From Archivesica marissinica (lineage: Eukaryota; Mollusca; Bivalvia; Venerida; Vesicomyidae): DNA of 64,000 nt. The stretch covers positions 16,117,365 to 16,181,364 of the forward strand of contig CM026391.1 of NCBI GenBank assembly GCA_014843695.1. The letters are read 5' to 3'. How positions within the stretch are numbered: position 1 is the stretch's first letter; every line of letters starts with the position of its first letter. Made by a program: the position numbers and the translations under genes. Shown one piece after another: positions 13,101 to 28,100 of the stretch. Below the pieces are notes generated by a model. The model ran no database searches. It was given only the letters and a program-made list of their open reading frames with translations, and was not told the origin of the DNA.

Positions 13101-16100
13101 TGTCCTGTTCCTTATCCATATGTCAACCTGGAACTTTCGTCACATTTCTGGATGAGAAAAAAGGTTGACTTAAGGCCGAGAATATACGATACTTTTGTCT
13201 CATGACCACGATGAAATATTGCCGTCACAACTGTTCCATTGAAATATGGGCAGCCAAAATAATGTATTCATAACATACCCGATATTGTTCTCCATAATAA
13301 TATAATGTTTGAATTCACTTTCTTTCTACCTATTTTGATTCCATGTGCATTGATACCATTATTTGGAACATTTGTAAGTATTCACAGACAGGTTGTTAGT
13401 GAGGTGAGCCAGTTCACTACATTTCTGCTATATGCTTTGTTTTTGTGGGATAATTTCTTGATTGTTTTTGTGGGATAATTGCTTTGATTGTTTTTGTGGG
13501 ATAATTGTTTTGTGGGATAATTGTTTTTGTGGGATAATTGTTTTGTGGGATACATGTTTTTGTGGGATAATTGCTTTGATTGTTTGTGTAGGATAATTGT
13601 TTTGTGGATAATTGTTTTGTGGGATAATTGCTTTGATTGTTTTGTGGGATAATTGTTTTGTGGGATAATTGCTTTGATTGTTTTGTTGGATAATTGTTTT
13701 GTGGGATAATTGCTTTGATTGTTTTGTGGGATAATTGTTTTGTGGGATAATTGTTTTGTGGGATAATTGCTTTGATTGTTTTGTGGGATAATTGTTTTGT
13801 GGGATAATTGTTTTGTGGGATAATTGCTTTGATTGTTTTGTGGGATAATTGCTTTGATTGTTTTGTGGGATAATTGTTTTTGTGGGATAATTGCTTTGTG
13901 GGATAATTGTTTTAATTGTTTTGTTGGATAATTGTTTTGTGGGATAATTGTTTTTGTGGGATAATTGTTTTTGTAGGATAATTGTTTTGATTCTTTTGTG
14001 TGATAATTGTTTTTGTTTCTGATAGTTTCACCAGTGTCAGTGAAAAATCAGACAGACTGGAACCCAGGCTACATGTTTTCCTGTGATCTTGTGAACAAAT
14101 GCATCACATTTAATAAGTAATTAATTAATGATGTCCCAAAACATACCTTTCACTTAGTAATAATTCTCCATGATGTAAACATCTTCATGCTGAATATTTT
14201 TCCTATATTTTCAGAAGTATTTTGTGTTTTCCAATCAAAGATGAAACAGGTAAGAATATGAGTACCCCCCCCCCAAATGGATATTGTTCTGTCTGATAAT
14301 TTGAGACTCGCTAGAACCACGGAGGTTGTGTCCCTAGGCAAGGCTCTTATATCCACATTGCCTCTTCTCTCTCCCTCATGGTGTGGTGGTGATGTCCCTA
14401 GGCAAGGCTCTTATATCCACATTGCCTCTTCTCTCTCCCTCATGGTGTGGTGGTGATGTCCCTAGGCAAGGCTCTTATATCCACATTGCCTCTTCTCTCT
14501 CCCTCCTAGCGATGAATGACGCGTCGAGTTACGGTGTAAGAATCGTAGCAATCAAACTATAATAAATTTGTTTAAGAATAATCTAACTGATAGTAACTGT
14601 TCATTTGAATGACAGAAATTGAATCGCCATATATGTAGATGTCACAGAATCTCGCCCATAATGCAACATGTTCGATATTTAAATCAAACATAGTCTTTAC
14701 AAATTAAATCAAGAATGCTCGATATAATAATGGGTTTATATACATTTTCTGCGCCAATTACAATATAAAACTGTTATGGAAGCCAACAAGAACATCACTA
14801 TTTAATGCCATTCTTATGATTTGTACGTCCGCATTCCAGCGTGTGTCTGGGATAATGTTACTATATTTAGATTGCAGTGACGTAGCACATAGTCGACTGC
14901 GAGATAATGTTACTATTTTTAGATTGCAGTGACGTAGCACATACTATTTTTAGATTGCAGTGACGTAGCACATAGTCGACTGCGAGATAATGTTACTATT
15001 TTTAGATTGCAGTGACGTAGCACATAGTCGACTGTGAGATAATGTTACTATTTTTAGATTGCAGTGACGTAGCACATACTATTTTTAGATTGCAGTGACG
15101 TAGCACATAGTCGACTGCGAGATAATGTTACTATTTTTAGATTGCAGTGATGTAGCACATAGTCGACTGTGAGATAATGTTACTATTTTTAGATTGCAGT
15201 GACGTAGCACATACTATTTTTAGATTGCAGTGACGTAGCACATAGTCGACTGCGAGATAATGTTACTATTTTTAGATTGCAGTGATGTAGCACATAGTCG
15301 ACTGTGAGATAATGTTACTATTTTTAGATTGCAGTGACGTAGCACATACTATTTTTAGATTGCAGTGACGTAGCACATAGTCGACTGCGAGATAATGTTA
15401 CTATTTTTAGATTGCAGTGATGTAGCACATAGTCGACTGTGAGATAATGTTACTATTTTTAGATTGCAGTGACGTAGCACATACTATTTTTAGATTGCAG
15501 TGACGTAGCACATAGTCGACTGCGAGATAATGTTACTATTTTTAGATTGCAGTGATGTAGCACATAGTCGACTGTGAGATAATGTTACTATTTTTAGATT
15601 GCAGTGACGTAGCACATAGTCGACTGCGGGATATTGTTACTATTTTTAGATTGCAGTGACGTAGCACATAGTCGACTGCGGGATAATGCTATTAACCCAT
15701 TTCATTCTGGATACCGTTCAAACAGTATTTGCAAAGAAAATAGAGCCTGATCAACCGCCATGGAATGTACCGTTTGATCAGGCTCTATGCTGTTTGCTAT
15801 TCAAATGATCTTGCTAAGACACTTGGCTATGTAGCAAACAACATAGATCCTGATCAGCATGCAGCGTCACGCTGCAGCTGATCTGGATCTATGTTGTTTG
15901 CAAAAACCTTTAAATGTATCCAGAATGAAATGGGTTAATGAAAGAAATATAAAACAATCTATGCTGCTTCAACTTTGTCTTCCCAACAAGAGTAAATGTA
16001 GTGATTACGTACGATTAATTTTAATTTAACTGCGAAATGAAACTAAGATGTTCAGCCCCTTTTGTTTTTTTACGATAATCTGCGTGATTGTGCCAGAAAA

Positions 16101-19100
16101 CCCAACTGGACAACAACCGTAATTGTATTATCGCTATTGTTGCAGGGAGAATGTTAGGCGTGGCCCAGCTGTGTAACAAACAGAATTGTCCGTGTTTTAC
16201 CACGTTTGACGAGGAGATTGCCACTGCCTTCGGTATATACTGCTGTATTAGCATCAGTCATGTAAGTGTCAATACAAAGGTTGATTAATATTAGCATAAT
16301 ACGGTCGTCAAACAATGTCGTTTCTCTTTATGACCAGACCTTATGACCAAGCTTTATGATCAGACCGTATGACCAAGATGTATGATCAGACCTTATGACC
16401 AAGCTTTATGATCAGACCTTATGACCAAGCTGTATGATCAGACCTTATGACCAAGCTTTATGATCAGACCTTATGACCAAGCTTTATGATCAGACCTTAT
16501 GACAAAGCTTTATGATCAGACCTTATGACCAAGCTGTATGATCAGACCTTATGACCAAGATGTATGATCAGACCTTATGACCAAGCTGTATGATCAGACC
16601 TTATGACCAAGCTGTATGATCAGACCTTATGACCAAGCTGTATGATCAGACCTTATGACCAAGCTGTATGATCAGACCTTATGACCAAGCTGTATGATCA
16701 GACCTTATGACCAAGCTGTATGATCAGACCTTATGACCAAGCTGTATGATCAGACCGTATGACCAAGCTGTATGATCAGACCTTATGACCAAGCTGTATG
16801 ATCAGACCTTATGACCAAGCTGTATGATCAGACCGTATGACCAAGCTGTATGATCAGACCCTATGACCAGTGATACCAGTGACAAGAGCAGTTCCAGAAA
16901 ATCTTTCACATAATAATTTCTAGGATTTCACCGAATTGTTTCGGAAGTGTTGTCACAAAGTCATTTCCGGATATGTCACGATCTCAGCACATTTTTTTTT
17001 TATACCAACTCTCTTGTGTAGACGTAGCACTGTTATAATTCAAGCTGATGTATTTCAGTCGCTGATGTATAAAAAAGTGATAGACTCGCAAGTTCGAAAT
17101 AGTCTAGCCAATGAACTGATGATGTACCATATGAAGGTCAGGGTTGTTGCCGTGTGTGTTATTCCCTCCCACCACCTGTACCAATAGATAGTGGTCACTA
17201 GTGTTAGTGCTTGATGTATACATGTCAGGACAGTGCAGTTGTTGTTAAATTAGTGACCTTTGTGTGGGTTTTTTTTGTTTTGGCGGGAAAGTGTTTTTGT
17301 TTTGGCGGGAAAGTTTTTTGTTTTGGCGGCAAAGTGTTTTTGTTTTGGCGGAAAACTGGAATTTACTCATTCTTTACTACAGAATGTGTGTCCAGTGCTA
17401 AAGGACGAAAAATTTCTAAAACGTGATCGTTAGGATCATGGGAAACTAGGGAAGCTAATGTTGGGATATTTGGGATACCACCATTTGCAAGATCCTTATT
17501 TGTCTGCAGACGATCTCAGAAGTGCTTTGTAACACCAAAGTAAAAAGTTGAAATTAAAATGAACAAAATAATGACTCCATTGTCCATGACATGCTTTTGT
17601 ATAGTGACTTTGTGTTTATTTTCAGAATTAATCTTGTACCTTGTATAATCTGCTTTCTTCTCTTTTATTATTTTTTAATCAGTTTATAAGGACATGATTT
17701 CAGGAGAATTTAGTGATGCAACACTATGTGTGTATTCCCTGGGTACTGTACATCTATTTTTTAATTAGATTTTGTAGAATATGTTTTATTGCAAAATCGG
17801 CATAATTACTCAGAATTATACATGATTAAGAATATATAAAGCTTTGCAATAAACTCATTCAGGTTCACCAAACATGTGATTTACATTTGTATTATTGTGC
17901 ACGAACCAACCATTTGTATTTGTCCATTACAAAAACGGAAGCCAGTGGCATATCATTTTTATGTTTTCATTTTCATCCAACTAATTCAAACTTGTGTTTT
18001 ACGTTTATTTATCGTCGCTACCGGTTACCCATATGAGCGACGCCTCCTGAAGAGATTAGTCATTTTAGATTTTGGAGGATAGTGCAATGATACAGACAGA
18101 GACCCATTCCAGAGTCTCCTCTGGTTCTTTTACGTGCACGGTGTAAAGCACCGACACAAGACCTCGGTTTAACGATCTGAAAGACTGTTAATTTTATTAG
18201 GGTCAGACGGGGGATCGAACCTGCGATCCCTGGATTACCAGTCCAGCGTGTTAACCACTGGACTACAGATCCGTCTGTAATAATAATTCAAACTAACAAT
18301 GTTGAAAGTTTTAAGAAATTCTGAAAATGCAAAAACATGTTTGGAGGGAAACTGTAGCATATCCCTTTAATGAGCTGTGTGTGTGCCTTGCTTGAACTTG
18401 TCAGAGCGTACTGAGAGTTGATTTAACAGGCAGACATCTTATACTCTAGGGCGGCAATCTAGAGTGTTTGCCGTCATAATTCCTTGGTTTAGACTGGAAT
18501 TTAATCTATAAATAGTAGATGTACTGGTTATGGAATTGGGATTTCTATATCCCGACATAGTATACAGAATTATTATACCGTAAATGGGGAGAATAATGTC
18601 ACTAAGTCTGCTGAAATCATGAACTTATCCCATGTAGTTGTAGAAAATTATATGTCTGTTAAGGCTGAGCATGCAGATTCAGATCATTTATTTCATGAGT
18701 ATAAGACATGTTCGATATGTGAATCCATACTGCTTTAATGTTGATACAGCTACTGGGTTGAGGGTCTAGGGATTGCTGCCTATGCACCTGAAGCATCCCC
18801 CTTCAGGGAGGAATGCCCCCCCCCCTTTCAGAGGTTACACATGCCGTTAACCCTTAACCTGCCAATCACAACTAGATTCGCTTTTGCAAACAGCATAGAG
18901 CCACTTTCTGTGCCATCTGATCAGGCTCTATGATGTTTGCTATTTGGATAGTGGAGCTAAAGCACTTGTCTGAATAGCAAACAACATAGATCCTGATCAC
19001 AACTAAAGTTGCTTTTATAAATAGCATATAGCCAGATCAGACGGCACTGAACGTGTCATCTGATCAGGCTCTATGCTGTTTGCTAATCAGATAGAGGAGC

Positions 19101-22100
19101 TAAGCGCTTGTCCAAATTGTAAACAACATAGCTTCTGATTAATCTTGGTTTTACGCTGCGGCTGATCTGAATCTATGCTGTTTGCACATTCCATCCAATT
19201 TATTTGGCAGGTTAACCCTTTCAACACCACAGGCTTCTCAATAGGCTTACAAAAAGTGTAGATCCAGATGAGCCGTCTCATGATGAGCCGTCTCATCAGG
19301 ATCTGCACTTTTTGCCAGTAATATTACTATTTTTAGACAAAAATTACCCATTTTGATAAATGAACTGGTCCAAATGTAATTTTCTTATTTATTGGTCTGA
19401 AAATATCATGCACCAGTGCATGTCAGTTACTTGGTGTTGAATAATGGGTTATGGGTTAAAATGAGCTGGGTTTCACCAAAATAGAAAAATTGAGAGCTGT
19501 GACTTTCTTCGTTGTTTTATTTAGAAACAATTTATTTTCATGAACGTAATCTGCATGTTCAGCTTTAAAGCTTTTACAATTACTGTAGGCAGTTTTGTAC
19601 TTGGCACAAAAGCTTTTTTTAAGTTGAGCACATAGATGTTTAATGTCTGTTTTATGTTTTCACTAATATTTTACAGAGCTTAATGTACAAGAAACTTTTG
19701 GACTTGCAGCATAGGAAATCATTAGCAAATGAACTTATGATATACCACATGCAGGTTAGTGAGTACATAAGGGGGCAATGGTAGCACTACGGTGATGCTT
19801 CAGCACCCGCACCATTCAGAGGGACCTCGCTGGCTTTTTTATTACCTCCCATGGCAGATAGTGTCTGATTTATCCCTATATGCATAGCAGTCCTTTCAGT
19901 TGGAATCCTTTGTTTTTGCTGTTGTTCCCTAACCAGATATTGTGCTATGATATACAGTGAAACCCCTCTAAACCGAACTGCTTCCGAACCGGAAGAGAAG
20001 TTCGGTTTGGAGGGGTTTTCGGTTTAGAGGGGTTTTCGGATGCGGGGAGGGGAGATAAAGTTTTTAACAAAGGTCTGTATGAATACAGGAATAACAAGAA
20101 ATGACACTAAAATTACTTTTAATAATAAAAATCTATACGTGTATGTAAATCTATACGTCAGCATGGTATATAGCATGTTACTGCACAATCAAATGATCCA
20201 TTCAAGTTTGTTAAATAATGATAGAATATCGGGACCGCGAAAATTGTCCGGTTTGAAGGGAATTCCGATTTAGAGGGGTTCCGGTTTTGAGGGGTTTCAC
20301 TGTATGTGATTTTATCCAAATCATGTTAATTAATTGATAAAACCAGTTTACAGATTGTTTTACCCATTGGATATACTGTAGGATATCTGTATCTATATCT
20401 GAGATATAGTAACATAGTAATTATAATATGAGAAAGTGGAAGAAAATTGATAGCATGGTGTGCAAAGGAAACAATGATAAAAACAGAGGAAATAACTTTA
20501 AGAGGACCTTCATACTTTTAGGGAGTATTCAGGGGCTGACTGATGTCTCTCATTACATTCAGATTCAATGTACCTTGATACTCATTACCATTCTTGTTCC
20601 CCCGGTATGTACCCAGTAACCCTAAATCCATGACAACTAGATCATCACACCAAATGGCTTATCATACTATCGTGGAAGTTGTGATAGTGCTGGAGCCGTT
20701 ACGATTGTGCCCTTAGGCAAGGCATTTAAATTCCACGTTGCCTCTTATCTCTCCCTCGTGGCGATGGATTCCATCAGGAATGAAGTCTCGAGAGTGATTA
20801 ATATAAGTTGTAAGAACCTGTTTGGCAATCAAGCTAAAATAAATTTCTAAACTAAACTATCCACCTCATACCACCATAAATATTCCTTTTACCCCGGAAC
20901 CATTGATCCTGGAACTCCCTTCCTTCCTCCTTCTGCAGTGGTACTACCCCTTTCACTTCCACAGCATTACGGTCAGCCAGGTTGAACATGTCTCCCCGTA
21001 GAAAGTCTGCCCTATATTTATCTTATTGTAAGTAATGTTCTGTATATATATATAGTCATCACTGATGGTCACGGGTTCGAGCCCCGCTCAGGCCGTGTCT
21101 CATTTATATGAAAAAGTTGGCAGTTTCTTACGGCGATTGGTACACCCAAATACTGGTTAACGACGGGAGCCTGCCCAGGAAAGGTGTTGTTAGGTAAACT
21201 GCCCGCCGGCAATATAGCCCAAAATGGTGCTGATGCAGGCGTAAAACCAGAAATATAAATAAATATAAATAAATAAAAATAATATATATATAGGATCTTA
21301 CATGAGTGATGGCATCATATCATATTTTATGAAGACTGTAAAGAATAGAGTGCAGGAATCCTAGACTGTATAGAATAGAGTGCTGGAATCCTAGACTGTA
21401 TATAATAGAGTGCAGGAATCCTAGACTGTATAGAATAGAGTGCAGGAATCCTAGACTATAGAATAGAGTGCAGGAATCCTAGACTGTATAGAATAGAGTG
21501 CAGGAATCCTAGTCTGTATAGAATAGAGTGCAGGAATCCTAGACTGTATAGAATAGAGTGCAAGGATTCTAGACTGTATAGAATAGAGTGCAGGAATCCT
21601 AGACTGTATAGAATAGAGTGCAGGAATCCATAGACTGTATAGAATAGAGTGCAGGAATCCTAGACTGTATAGAATAGAGTGCAAGAATCCATAGACTGTA
21701 TAGAATATAGAGTGCAAGGATCCATAGACTGTTTAGAATAGAGTGCAAGGATCCTAGACTGTATTGAATAGAGTGCAGGAATCCATAGACTGTATAGAAT
21801 AGAGTGCAGGAATCCTAGACTGTATAGAATAGAGTGCAGGAATCCTAGACTGTATAGAATAGAGTGCAGGAATCCATAGACTGTATAGAATAGAGTGCAG
21901 GAATCCATAGAATGTATAGAATAGAGTGCAGGAATCCATTGACTGTATAGAATAGAGTGCAGGAATCCATAGAATGTATAGAATAGTGTGCAGGAATCCA
22001 TAGACTGTATAGAATAGAGTGCATGAATCCATATAATGTATAGAATAGAGTGCAGGAATCCATTGACTGTATATAATATAGAGTGCAGGAATCCATAGAA

Positions 22101-25100
22101 TGTATAGAATAGAGTGCAAGGATCCTAGACTGTATATAATATATAGTGCAGGAATCCATAAACTGTATATAATAGAGTGCAGGAATCCATAGAATGTAAA
22201 GAATAGAGTGCAGGAATCCTAGACTGTATAGAATATAGAGTACAAGGATCCTAGACTATATATAATAGAGTGCAGGAATCCATAGACTGATAGAATAGAG
22301 TGCAGGAATCATAGACTGTATATAATATAGAGTGCAAGGATCCTAGACTGTATAGAGTATAGAGTGCAAGACTCATAGACTGTATATAATATAGAGTGCA
22401 GGAATCCATAGACTGTATAGAATAGAGTGCAGGAATCCATAGACTGTATAGAATAGAGTGCAGGAATCCATAGAATGTATAGAATAGAGTGCAGGAATCC
22501 ATAGAATAGAGTGCATGAATCCATAGAATGTATAGAATAGAGTGCAGGAATCCATAGAATGTATAGAATAGAGTGCAGGAATCCATATAATGTATAGAAT
22601 AGAGTGCAGGAATCCATAGAATGTATAGAATAGAGTGCAGGAATCCTAGACTGTATATAATATAGAGTACAAGGATCCTAGACTGTATATAATAGAGTGC
22701 AGGAATCCTAGACTGTATATAATATAGAGTGCAAGGATCCTAGACTGTATATAATATAGAGTGCAAGGATCCTAGACAGTATATAATATAGAGTGCAAGG
22801 ATCCTAGACTGTATATAATATAGAGTGCAAGGATCCATAGACTGTATATAATATAGAGTGCAAGGATCCTAGACTGTATATAATATAGAGAGCAAGGATC
22901 CTAGACTGTATATAATATAGAGTGCAAAGATCCTAGACTGTATATAATATAGAGTGCAAGGATCCTAGACTATATATAATATAGAGAGCAAGGATCCTAG
23001 ACTGTATATAATATAGAGTGCAAGGATCCTCAACTGATAGAATAGAGTGCAGGAATCATAGACTGTATATAATATAGAGTGCAAGGATCCTAGACTGATA
23101 TAATAGAGTGCAGGAATCATAGACTGTATATAATATAGAGTGCAAGGATCCTAGACTGTATATAATATAGAGTGCAAGGATCCTAGACTGTATATAATAT
23201 AGAGTGCAAGGATCCTAGACTGTATATAATATAGAGTGCAAGGATCCTAGACTGTATATAATATAGAGTGCAAGGATCCTAGACTGTATATAATATAGAG
23301 TGCAAGGATCCTAGACTGTATATAATATAGAGTGCAAGGATCCTAGACTGTATATAATAGAGTGCAGGAATCCATAGACTGATAGAATAGAGTGCAGGAA
23401 TCCTAGACTGTATAGAATATAGAGTACAAGGATCCTAGACTGTATATAATAGAGTGCAGGAATCCATAGACTGATAGAATAAAGTGCAGGAATCATAGAC
23501 TGTATATAATATTAGAGTGCAAGGATCCTAGACTGTATATAATATAGAGAGCAAGGATCCTAGACTGTATAGAATATAGAGTACAAGGATCCTAGACTGT
23601 ATATAATAGAGTGCAGGAATCCTAGACTGTATATAATATAGAGTGCAAGGATCCTAGACTGTATATAATATAGAGTGCAAGGATCCTAGACTGTATATAA
23701 TATAGAGTGCAAGGATCCTAGACTGTATATAATATAGAGTGCAAGGATCCATAGACTGTATATAATATAGAGTGCAAGGATCCTAGACTGTATATAATAT
23801 AGAGAGCAAGGATCCTAGACTGTATATAATATAGAGTGCAAGGATCCTAGACTGTATATAATATAGAGAGCAAGGATCCTAGACTGTATATAATATAGAG
23901 TGCAAGGATCCTCAACTGATAGAATAGAGTGCAGGAATCATAGACTGTATATAATATTGAGTGCAAGGATCCTAGACTGATATAATAGAGTGCAGGAATC
24001 ATAGACTGTATATAATATAGAGTGCAAGGATCCTAGACTGTATATAATATAGAGTGCAAGGATCCTAGACTGTATATAATATAGAGTGCAAGGATCCTAG
24101 ACTGTATATAATATAGAGTGCAAGGATCCTAGACTGTATATAATATAGAGTGCAAGGATCCTAGACTGTATATAATATAGAGTGCAAGGATCCTAGACTG
24201 TATATAATAGAGTGCAGGAATCCATAGACTGATAGAATAGAGTGCAGGAATCCTAGACTGTATAGAATATAGAGTACAAGGATCCTAGACTGTATATAAT
24301 AGAGTGCATGAATCCATAGACTGATAGAATAGAGTGCAGGAATCATAGACTGTATATAATATAGAGTGCAAGGATCCTAGACTGTATAGAGTATAGAGTG
24401 CAATAATCATAGACTGTATATAATATAGAGTGCAGGAATCCATAGACTGTATATAATAGAGTGCAGGAATCCATAGAATGTATAGAATAGAGTGCAGGAA
24501 TCCATATAATGTATAGAATAGAGTGCAGGAATCCATATAATGTATAGAATAGAGTGCAGGAATCCATATAATGTATAGAATAGAGTGCAGGAATCCTAGA
24601 CTGTATAGAATATAGAGTACAAGGATCCTAGACTGTATATAATAGAGTGCAGGAATCATAGACAGTATATAATATAGAGTGCAAGGATCCTAGACTGTAT
24701 ATAATATAGAGTGCAAGGATCCTAGACTGTATATAATATAGAGTGCAAGGATCCTCGACTGTATATAATATAGAGTGCAAGGATCCTAGACTGATAGAAT
24801 AGAGTGCAGGAATCATAGACTGTATATAATATAGAGTACAAGGATCCTAGACTGTATATAATATAGAGAGCATGGATCCTAGACTGTATATAATATAGAG
24901 TGCAAGGATCCTAGACTGTATAGAGTATAGAGTGCAAGGATCCTAGACTGTATATAATATAGAGTGCAAGGATCCTAGACTGTATATAATATAGAGTGCA
25001 AGGATCCTAGACTGTATAGATTATAGAGTGCAGGGATCCTAGACTGTATATAATATAGAGTGCAAGGATCCTAGACTGTATATACTATAGAGTGCAAGGA

Positions 25101-28100
25101 TCCTAGACTGTATATAATATAGAGTGCAAGGATCCTAGACTGTATATAATATAGAGTGCAAGGATCCTAGACTGTATATAATATAGAATGCAAGGATCCT
25201 AGACTGTATATAATATAGAGTGCAAGGATCCTAGACTGTATATAATATAGAGAGCAAGGATCCTAGACTGTATATAATGTAGAGAGCAAGGATCCTAGAC
25301 TGTATATAATATAGAGAGCAAGGATCCTAGACTGTATATAATATAGAGTGCAAGGATCCTAGACTGTATATAATATAGAATGCAAGGATCCTAGACTATA
25401 TAATATAGAGTGCAAGGATCCTAGACTGTATATAATATAGAGTGCAAGGATCCTAGACTGTATATAATATAGAGTGCAAGGATCCTAGACTGATAGAATA
25501 GAGTGCAGGAATCATAGACTGTATATAATATAAAGTGCAAGGATCCTAGGCTGTATATAATATAGAATGCAAGGATCCTAGACTGTATATAATATAGAGT
25601 GCAAGGATCCTAGACTGTATAGAATAGAGTGCAAGGATCCTAGACTGTATATAATATAGAGTGCAAGGATCCTAGACTGTATATAATATAGAGTGCAAGG
25701 ATCCTCAACTGATAGAATAGAGTGCAGGAATCATAGAGTGTATATAATATAGAGTGCAAGGATCCTAGACTGATATAATAGAGTGCAGGAATCATAGACT
25801 GTATATAATATAGAGTGCAAGGATCCTAGACTGTATATAATATAGAGTGCAAGGATCCTAGACTGTATATAATATAGAGTGCAAGGATCCTAGACTGTAT
25901 ATAATATAGAGTGCAAGGATCCTAGACTGTATATAATATAGAGTGCAGGAATCCTAGACTGTATATAATATAGAGTGCAAGGATCCTAGACTGTATATAA
26001 TATAGAGTGCAAGGATCCTAGACTGTATATAATATAGAGTGCAAGGATCCTAGACTGTATATAATATAGAGTGCAAGGATCCTAGACTGTATATAATATA
26101 GAGTGCAAGGATCCTAGACTGATAGAATAGAGTGCAGGAATCATAGACTGTATATAATATAAAGTGCAAGGATCCTAGGCTGTATATAATATAGAATGCA
26201 AGGATCCTAGACTGTATATAATATAGAGTGCAAGGATCCTAGACTGTATAGAATAGAGTGCAAGGATCCTAGACTGTATATAATATAGAGTGCAAGGATC
26301 CTAGACTGTATATAATATAGAGTGCAAGGATCCTCAACTGATAGAATAGAGTGCAGGAATCATAGAGTGTATATAATATAGAGTGCAAGGATCCTAGACT
26401 GTATATAATATAGAGTGCAAGGATCCTAGACTGTATATAATATAGAGTGCAAGGATCCTAGACTGTATATAATATAGAGTGCAAGGATCCTAGACTGTAT
26501 ATAATAGAGTGCAGGAATCCATAGACTGATAGAATAGAGTGCAGGAATCATAGACTGTATATAATATAGAGTGCAAGGATCCTAGACTGTATATAATATA
26601 GAGTGCAGGAATCCATAGACTGTATAGAATAGAGTGCAGGAATCCATATAATGTATAGAATAGAGTGCAGGAATCCATAGAATGTATAGAATAGAGTGCA
26701 TGAATCCATAGAATGTATAGAATAAAGTGCATGAATCCATAGAATGTATAGAATAGAGTGCAGGAATCCATATAATGTATAGAATAGAGTGCATGAATCC
26801 ATATAATGTATAGAATAGAGTGCAGGAATCCATATAATGTATAGAATAGAGTGCATGAATCCATAGAATGTATAGAATAGAGTGCAGGAATCCATATAAT
26901 GTATAGAATATAGAGTACAAGGATCCTAGACTGTATATAATAGAGTGCAGGAATCCTAGACTGTATAGAATATAGAGTGCAAGGATCCTAGACTGTATAT
27001 AATATAGAGTTCAAGGATCCTAGACTGTATATAATATAGAGAGCAAGGATCCTAGACTGTATATAATATAGAGTGCAAGGATCCTAGACTGTATATAATA
27101 TAGAGTGCAAGGATCCTAGACTGTATATAATATATTGAGTGCAAGGATCCTCGACTGTATATAATATAGAGTGCAAGGATCCTAGACTGATAGAATAGAG
27201 TGCAGGAATCATAGACTGTATATAATATAGAGTGCAAGGATCCTAGACTGTATATAATATAGAGAGCAAGGATCCTAGACTGTATATAATATAGAGTGCA
27301 AGGATCCTAGACTGTATATAATATAGAAGTCAAGGATCCTAGACTGTATATAATAGAGTGCAGGAATCCTAGACTGTATATAATATAGAGTGCAAGGATC
27401 CTAGACTGTATATAATATAGAGTGCAAGGATCCTAGACTGTATATAATATAGAGAGCAAGGATCCTAGACTGTATATAATATAGAGTGCAAGGATCCTAG
27501 ACTGTATATAATATAGAGTGCAAGGATCCTAGACTATATAATATAGAGTGCAAGGATCCTAGACTGTATATAATATAGAGTGCAAGAATCCTAGACTGTA
27601 TATAATATAGAGTGCAAGAATCCTAGACTGTATATAATATAGAGAGTAAGGATCCTAGACTGTATATAATATAGAGTGCAAGGATCCTAGACTGTATATA
27701 ATATAGAGAGCAAGGATCCTAGACTGTATATAATATAGAGTGCAAGGATCCTAGACTGTATATAATAGAGTGCAAGGATCCTAGACTGTATATAATATAG
27801 AGTGCAAGGATCCTCGACTGTATATAATATAGAGAGCAAGGATCCTAGACTGTATATAATATAGAGTGCAAGGATCCTAGACTGTATAGAGTATAGAGTG
27901 CAATAATCCTAGACTGTATATAATATAGAGTGCAAGGATCCTAGACTGTATATAATATAGAGTGCAAGGATCCTAGACTGTATAGAATATAGAGTGCAAG
28001 GATCCTAGACTGTATAGAATATAGAGTGCAAGGATCCTAGACTGTATATAATATAGAGTGCAAGGATCCTAGACTGTATATAATATAGAGTGCAAGGATC

